This document shows, piece by piece, positions 23,667-27,013 of a DNA stretch of 27,013 nucleotides (position 1 is the stretch's first letter; every line of letters starts with the position of its first letter). Source of the DNA: an uncultured Prevotellaceae bacterium (GTDB lineage Bacteria > Bacteroidota > Bacteroidia > Bacteroidales > Bacteroidaceae). The translations under genes were made by a program, and so were the position numbers. A model generated the notes under the pieces. It was not told the origin of the DNA and did no database searches. It saw only the letters and a list, made by a program, of their open reading frames with translations. The DNA lies in NCBI GenBank assembly GCA_937915745.1, contig CALGGJ010000108.1, positions 1-27,013 of the forward strand, given 5' to 3'.

Positions 23667-25268
23667 ATGTACACGAGCGAAAAGAAACTATATGTGGCCC
23701 ATGGCCCGGGCGGTCCTATCAACCTGATTGGCCGCATGGCCAACCGCCACGGACTGATTGCCGGTGCCACAGGTACTGGTAAGACAGTGAGTCTGCAAGT
23801 ATTGGCCGAGACATTCTCACAGGCCGGTGTGCCATGTTTCATGGCCGACATGAAGGGCGACCTGTCTGGAATAAGTCAGACTGGCAGCATGACCGGTTTC
23901 ATTGAAAAACGCTGCAGCGAGTTCGGAATCACCGACCCTCAGTTTCACGGATGTCCAGTCACATTCTACGACGTATATGGCGAGAAGGGTCACCCCATGC
24001 GCACCACAATATCCAACATGGGTCCCGAGCTGCTGGCCCGCCTGCTATGCCTCAACGAAACACAGACGGGAGTGCTCAACATACTGTTCCGCGTGGCCGA
24101 CGACCGCGGACTCCTGCTGCTCGACCTGAAAGACCTGCGTGCCATGCTGGGATACATTGCCGACCATGCATCAGAGCTGACAAAAACCTACGGCACCGTG
24201 TCGGCACAAAGCGTGGGAGCCATCCAACGCGCACTGCTCGCACTTGAGAACCAGGGAGCAGAACGATTCTTCGGCGAACCGGCATTCGACATACAAGACC
24301 TCATGCGAACCACAGCCGACGGACACGGGATAATGAGCGTACTGGCAGCCGACCAACTCATGCTCAACCCCAAAGTCTATTCGTCATTCCTGCTATGGCT
24401 CCTGTCCGACATCTATGCAACACTGCCCGAAGTGGGCGACCAGGACCTGCCACGGCTCGTCTTCTTCTTCGACGAAGCACACACACTGTTCACCGACACG
24501 CCACGTTCGCTCGTAGATAAGATAGAACAAGTGGTGCGACTCATACGAAGCAAGGGTGTAGGAGTATATTTCATAACCCAAAACCCTACCGACATACCCG
24601 ACTCCATACTCGCACAACTCGGCAACCGCATACAACATGCCCTCCGCGCATTCACACCCAAAGAACAGAAAAACGTTAGAGCCGCAGCCGACACCTTCCG
24701 TGCCAACCCACAATTCAAGACCGACCAGGCCATCATGGAACTCGCCACAGGCGAAGCCCTCGTGTCGTTCCTCGACGAAAAAGGAATGCCGGCAATGGTA
24801 GAACGAGCAAAAATACTCTTCCCACTGAGCCAGATTGGAGCCGTGACCGACCAACAACGCGAACAAATCATACGCTCGTCGAACATCTACGGACGCTACG
24901 ACACCCCGATAGACCGCGAAAGCGCATTCGAAATACTCCTGGCCCAATCAGAAGCTGACACACAAGCAGCCGAACAGGCAAAAGCCGAGGCCGAACAGGC
25001 AAAAGCCGAAGCAAAGGCAGCCAAGGAAAAAGAAAAGGAAGAGAAGAAAACATCGAAGAAGAAAAGCATCTGGAGCAAAGTAATAGGAGCCGTGATAACA
25101 AGCGTGACCGCAGCGCTCGGCACACATGTGGCCAACACGATAAGCGGAAAGAAAAGCAAATCGTCAGAAAGCCTGACAAAGAAAGCCACGAAAAACGCCA
25201 TCAACTCGGCAACACGCACAGCCACACGCGAGATAACACGCAGCATACTGGGCAACATGATAAAATAA
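23667..25268 (+). CDS. HerA-like / DUF853 (YjgR-type) ATPase
   Basis: A 533-aa P-loop ATPase of the HerA/FtsK superfamily. Walker A is GATGTGKT (residues 33-40), Walker B is LVFFFDEAH with D269 and E270, and a sensor-like FITQNP follows. The middle segment and the LTKTYGTVSAQSVGAIQRAL region fit the DUF853/YjgR family, whose function is not well known (a DNA translocase or helicase is suspected). About residues 430-470 form a charged AEQAKAEAEQAKAEAKAAKE coiled coil. The end has a glycine-containing hydrophobic stretch and an arginine/serine-rich tail as in YjgR. pheS follows after 23 bp, so the pair is likely co-transcribed from 23590. The first 400 bp use more T than the A/C-rich remainder. 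Confidence 0.88.
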   Translation: MYTSEKKLYVAHGPGGPINLIGRMANRHGLIAGATGTGKTVSLQVLAETFSQAGVPCFMADMKGDLSGISQTGSMTGFIEKRCSEFGITDPQFHGCPVTFYDVYGEKGHPMRTTISNMGPELLARLLCLNETQTGVLNILFRVADDRGLLLLDLKDLRAMLGYIADHASELTKTYGTVSAQSVGAIQRALLALENQGAERFFGEPAFDIQDLMRTTADGHGIMSVLAADQLMLNPKVYSSFLLWLLSDIYATLPEVGDQDLPRLVFFFDEAHTLFTDTPRSLVDKIEQVVRLIRSKGVGVYFITQNPTDIPDSILAQLGNRIQHALRAFTPKEQKNVRAAADTFRANPQFKTDQAIMELATGEALVSFLDEKGMPAMVERAKILFPLSQIGAVTDQQREQIIRSSNIYGRYDTPIDRESAFEILLAQSEADTQAAEQAKAEAEQAKAEAKAAKEKEKEEKKTSKKKSIWSKVIGAVITSVTAALGTHVANTISGKKSKSSESLTKKATKNAINSATRTATREITRSILGNMIK

Positions 25269-25291
25269 AAAGGACAGAAGACCACAATACA

Positions 25292-26311
25292 ATGTTAGAG
25301 AAAATACAACAACTACTGGCCGAGGTGAACACACTCGAGGCACACAGCGCGGAAGAACTCGAAGCACTGCGCATCAAATACCTGAGCAAAAAAGGCAGCA
25401 TATCAGCCCTGATGAACGACTTCCGCTCAGTACCGGCAGAACAAAAGAAAGAAGTAGGAATAAAGATAAACGAACTGAAAACACGCGCATTCGACAAGAT
25501 AAACTCGCTGCGCGCCGAGTTTGCGCAAACCGACACCGACGACAACGATATCGACATCACACGCACCGCCTACCCTACTCCACTCGGAACACGCCATCCA
25601 CTCACCATCGTCAGAAACGAGATAGTGGATATCTTCTCACGACTCGGCTTCTCCCTTGCCGAAGGCCCCGAAGTGGAAGACGACTGGCACGTGTTCGGCT
25701 CGATGAACTTTGCCGACGACCATCCGGCACGCGACATGCAAGACACATTCTTCATCGAAGCACGCCCCGACGTAATACTGCGCACACACACCAGCTCGGT
25801 GCAAAGCCGTGTGATGGAAACGACACAACCGCCAATACGCATCATCTGCCCTGGACGTGTATATCGCAACGAAGCCATCAGCGCACGCGCTCACTGCTTC
25901 TTCCACCAGGTAGAAGGACTCTACGTTGACCGCGAGGTAAGTTTCACCGACCTCAAGCAAGTGCTGCTGCTCTTCGCACGCGAAATGTTCGGCGAAGAGA
26001 CACAAATACGCCTCCGCCCATCATACTTCCCATTCACCGAACCATCAGCCGAAATGGACATCAGCTGCAATATATGCGGCGGAACAGGATGCACATTCTG
26101 CAAACACACAGGATGGGTAGAGATACTGGGATGCGGAATGGTTGACCCGGCCGTACTCCAACTCAACGGAATCGACCCTACGAAATACAAGGGATATGCA
26201 TTCGGAATGGGTGTGGAACGTATAGCCAACCTCAAATATCAAGTAAAAGACCTTCGCATGTTCAGCGAAAACGACATGCGATTCCTACGCGAATTTGAAG
26301 CTGCAAACTGA
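25292..26311 (+). CDS. pheS: Phenylalanine-tRNA ligase alpha subunit
   Basis: Catalytic subunit of the class II (alpha-beta)2 enzyme that charges tRNA-Phe. Length is 339 aa, normal. An N-terminal coiled-coil arm (about residues 1-85) for tRNA binding precedes the catalytic core. Motif 1 lies in HPLTIVRNEIVDIFSRLGF. Motif 2 is RVYRNEAISARAHCFFHQ, with the conserved arginine. Motif 3 lies in YAFGMGVERIANLKY. A CNICGGTGCTFCKHTGW insertion has four cysteines, possibly a metal site, between motifs 2 and 3. pheT is not adjacent in the window. Confidence 0.97.
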   Translation: MLEKIQQLLAEVNTLEAHSAEELEALRIKYLSKKGSISALMNDFRSVPAEQKKEVGIKINELKTRAFDKINSLRAEFAQTDTDDNDIDITRTAYPTPLGTRHPLTIVRNEIVDIFSRLGFSLAEGPEVEDDWHVFGSMNFADDHPARDMQDTFFIEARPDVILRTHTSSVQSRVMETTQPPIRIICPGRVYRNEAISARAHCFFHQVEGLYVDREVSFTDLKQVLLLFAREMFGEETQIRLRPSYFPFTEPSAEMDISCNICGGTGCTFCKHTGWVEILGCGMVDPAVLQLNGIDPTKYKGYAFGMGVERIANLKYQVKDLRMFSENDMRFLREFEAAN

Positions 26312-26372
26312 TTAACCCCAAAATCGCGTTAAACGTGAAACCATCAAAACGCAGATGACCGACTTGGGTTAA
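26312..26372 (+). terminator. Possible stem structure after pheS
   Basis: TTAACCCCAA (26312-26321) can pair with TTGGGTTAA (26364-26372) with one bulged C. Nested inside, GCGTT (26326-26330) pairs with AACGC (26348-26352). The T run (26402-26407) lies 30 bp further on, so this is not a classic intrinsic terminator. Confidence 0.4.
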
Positions 26373-26437
26373 AACAAAGGACAGACACCAACCGGCACAA
26401 CTTTTTTCAGTAAAAATACAAAAAAAAACGACAAATG

Positions 26438-26465
26438 TTTTGTCAGTTAAAAATAAAGTCGTACC
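26438..26465 (+). promoter_or_regulatory. Apparent broken Bacteroidota promoter at junction
   Basis: TTTTG (26438-26442), then exactly 19 bp, then TACC (26462-26465), where the -7 box TAnnTTTG would be expected. The last four bases are AGTG instead of TTTG. It reads like a promoter cut in its -7 box at the point where the foreign sequence begins; this is inference. Confidence 0.4.
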
Positions 26466-27013
26466 AGTGTCCCTTGATAAGCGAAATATCCTGTACAAAC
26501 TCACCGTCCTTATTCAGAATAATTGTTCCCGTTGGAACCTCATCCTTCATAACAACACTCTGAATTTCCTCAGTATCTTCTACCGTAAACTCAATATCAG
26601 TCGCCTGAAGATATCCATACGGAGCATATTCCTCACGAAGCATATAGGTTTTTCCAACCACAAGACGTTTGATGATATGCACATTTCCTGCCTCAGATGT
26701 CCATGTGTCTACCACAGTTCCATCCGCATCAATTACGGAAAGCGTTGCACCGGAAAGCTCAGCGCCGCTTGTAATATCCTCCTTGGTAAACTCGAAAGTA
26801 GTAGGAGCATTTACAAAATCAGAGGTGTACTCTGCCACCTTTACATCCTGACCCTGATATTCCGTATTAAAAGCAATCTCTTCTTCACTGCTTACATACC
26901 CGGCAGGAGCAGTTATCTCTTTTGCCACATAGTTTCCAAACGGATAATCTTTGATAAAGGCAACTTTGCCGTTTTCATCCGAAGTAGCCATCTCAAGCAG
27001 CTCACCGCTTTCA
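26443..27013 (-). CDS. SpaA/Cna-B isopeptide pilin domains, both ends truncated, Firmicutes-like
   Basis: The minus-strand frame is open to the window edge (ESGELLEM before the first internal ATG at 26991), so the N-terminal part is missing. It contains the end of one SpaA-like domain (PFGNYVAKEITAPAGY; YQGQDVKVAE) and a complete second one. The second starts FEFTKEDITSGAELSGATLS and runs through IIKRLVVGKTYMLREEYAP to VMKDEVPTG, with the Lys and Glu of the usual intramolecular isopeptide arrangement. Such domains build sortase-dependent pili and surface stalks of Lachnospiraceae and other Firmicutes. The frame ends in TGA after WYDFIFN without LPXTG or membrane anchor, so the C-terminus is also cut. 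Codon use and orientation differ from all upstream genes. Assembly chimera or recent transfer are the options. Confidence 0.75.
   Translation of the reverse strand, partial: ESGELLEMATSDENGKVAFIKDYPFGNYVAKEITAPAGYVSSEEEIAFNTEYQGQDVKVAEYTSDFVNAPTTFEFTKEDITSGAELSGATLSVIDADGTVVDTWTSEAGNVHIIKRLVVGKTYMLREEYAPYGYLQATDIEFTVEDTEEIQSVVMKDEVPTGTIILNKDGEFVQDISLIKGHWYDFIFN

Noticed and set aside
23667..25268. Phage-defence HerA system (with a nuclease partner)
   Set aside because: The architecture fits the ordinary DUF853/YjgR family and the neighbour is pheS; no nuclease or SIR2-type partner is adjacent.
26669..26851. 60-codon + strand reading frame
   Set aside because: It lies antisense to the SpaA pilin frame, which has clear domain content.

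Overview
The window is a stretch of Bacteroidales-type chromosome, most likely from a Prevotella-like gut or oral relative. It starts inside one gene and ends inside another. The taxon call rests on Bacteroidota -7 boxes of the form TAnnTTTG, near-absence of Shine-Dalgarno sequences, a PorT-like outer-membrane barrel, GH97 and GH43 enzymes, and the gene content overall. Every convincing gene from 1 to 26311 lies on the + strand.

Region 1 (1-5427): hexuronate catabolism (uxuA, then a UxuB-type fructuronate reductase), a small lipoprotein and a LysE-family exporter, joined by ATGA overlaps or short gaps, then release factor 3 (prfC). A tandem array of 9-bp ACTAGT-containing units (5451-5513) follows prfC.

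Region 2 (5530-9741): housekeeping genes: a YrdC-type threonylcarbamoyl-AMP synthase, a ClC chloride channel/transporter with CBS domains, methionyl-tRNA formyltransferase (fmt) and a sigma-70 family (ECF-like) factor. A 540-bp gene-free stretch follows, holding four 22-bp units built around GAGTGC/GCACTC and a promoter.

Region 3 (10282-21119): an envelope and carbohydrate cluster. It runs: a double-LysM protein with a periplasmic-binding-like domain, an outer-membrane barrel, a two-domain GH43 protein, a HAD phosphatase, a large secreted enzyme-like protein I cannot assign, a secreted HExxH metalloprotease-like protein, and a GH97 alpha-glycosidase with retaining-type residues. No SusC/SusD pair is present.

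Region 4 (21120-23235): a terminator, then a long untranslated leader that can fold into a rod of about 165 nt with a possible downstream pseudoknot. It lies ahead of an AT-rich secreted protein of unknown function. An Hsp20 chaperone with a rare strong Shine-Dalgarno and a clear terminator follow.

Region 5 (23236-26311): a second 22-bp-period array (TTTTAATAAAT repeated every 22 bp), a very good Bacteroidota promoter, a HerA-like/DUF853 ATPase and pheS.

Region 6 (about 26443-27013): minus-strand sequence encoding SpaA/Cna-B isopeptide pilin domains typical of Firmicutes (Lachnospiraceae-like). It breaks off inside what looks like a Bacteroidota promoter. Assembly chimerism is the simplest explanation, with recent transfer as the alternative.

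The best candidates for something undescribed are the structured leader at about 21316-21556 and the recurring 22-bp-period intergenic repeats, which have different sequences but the same architecture.
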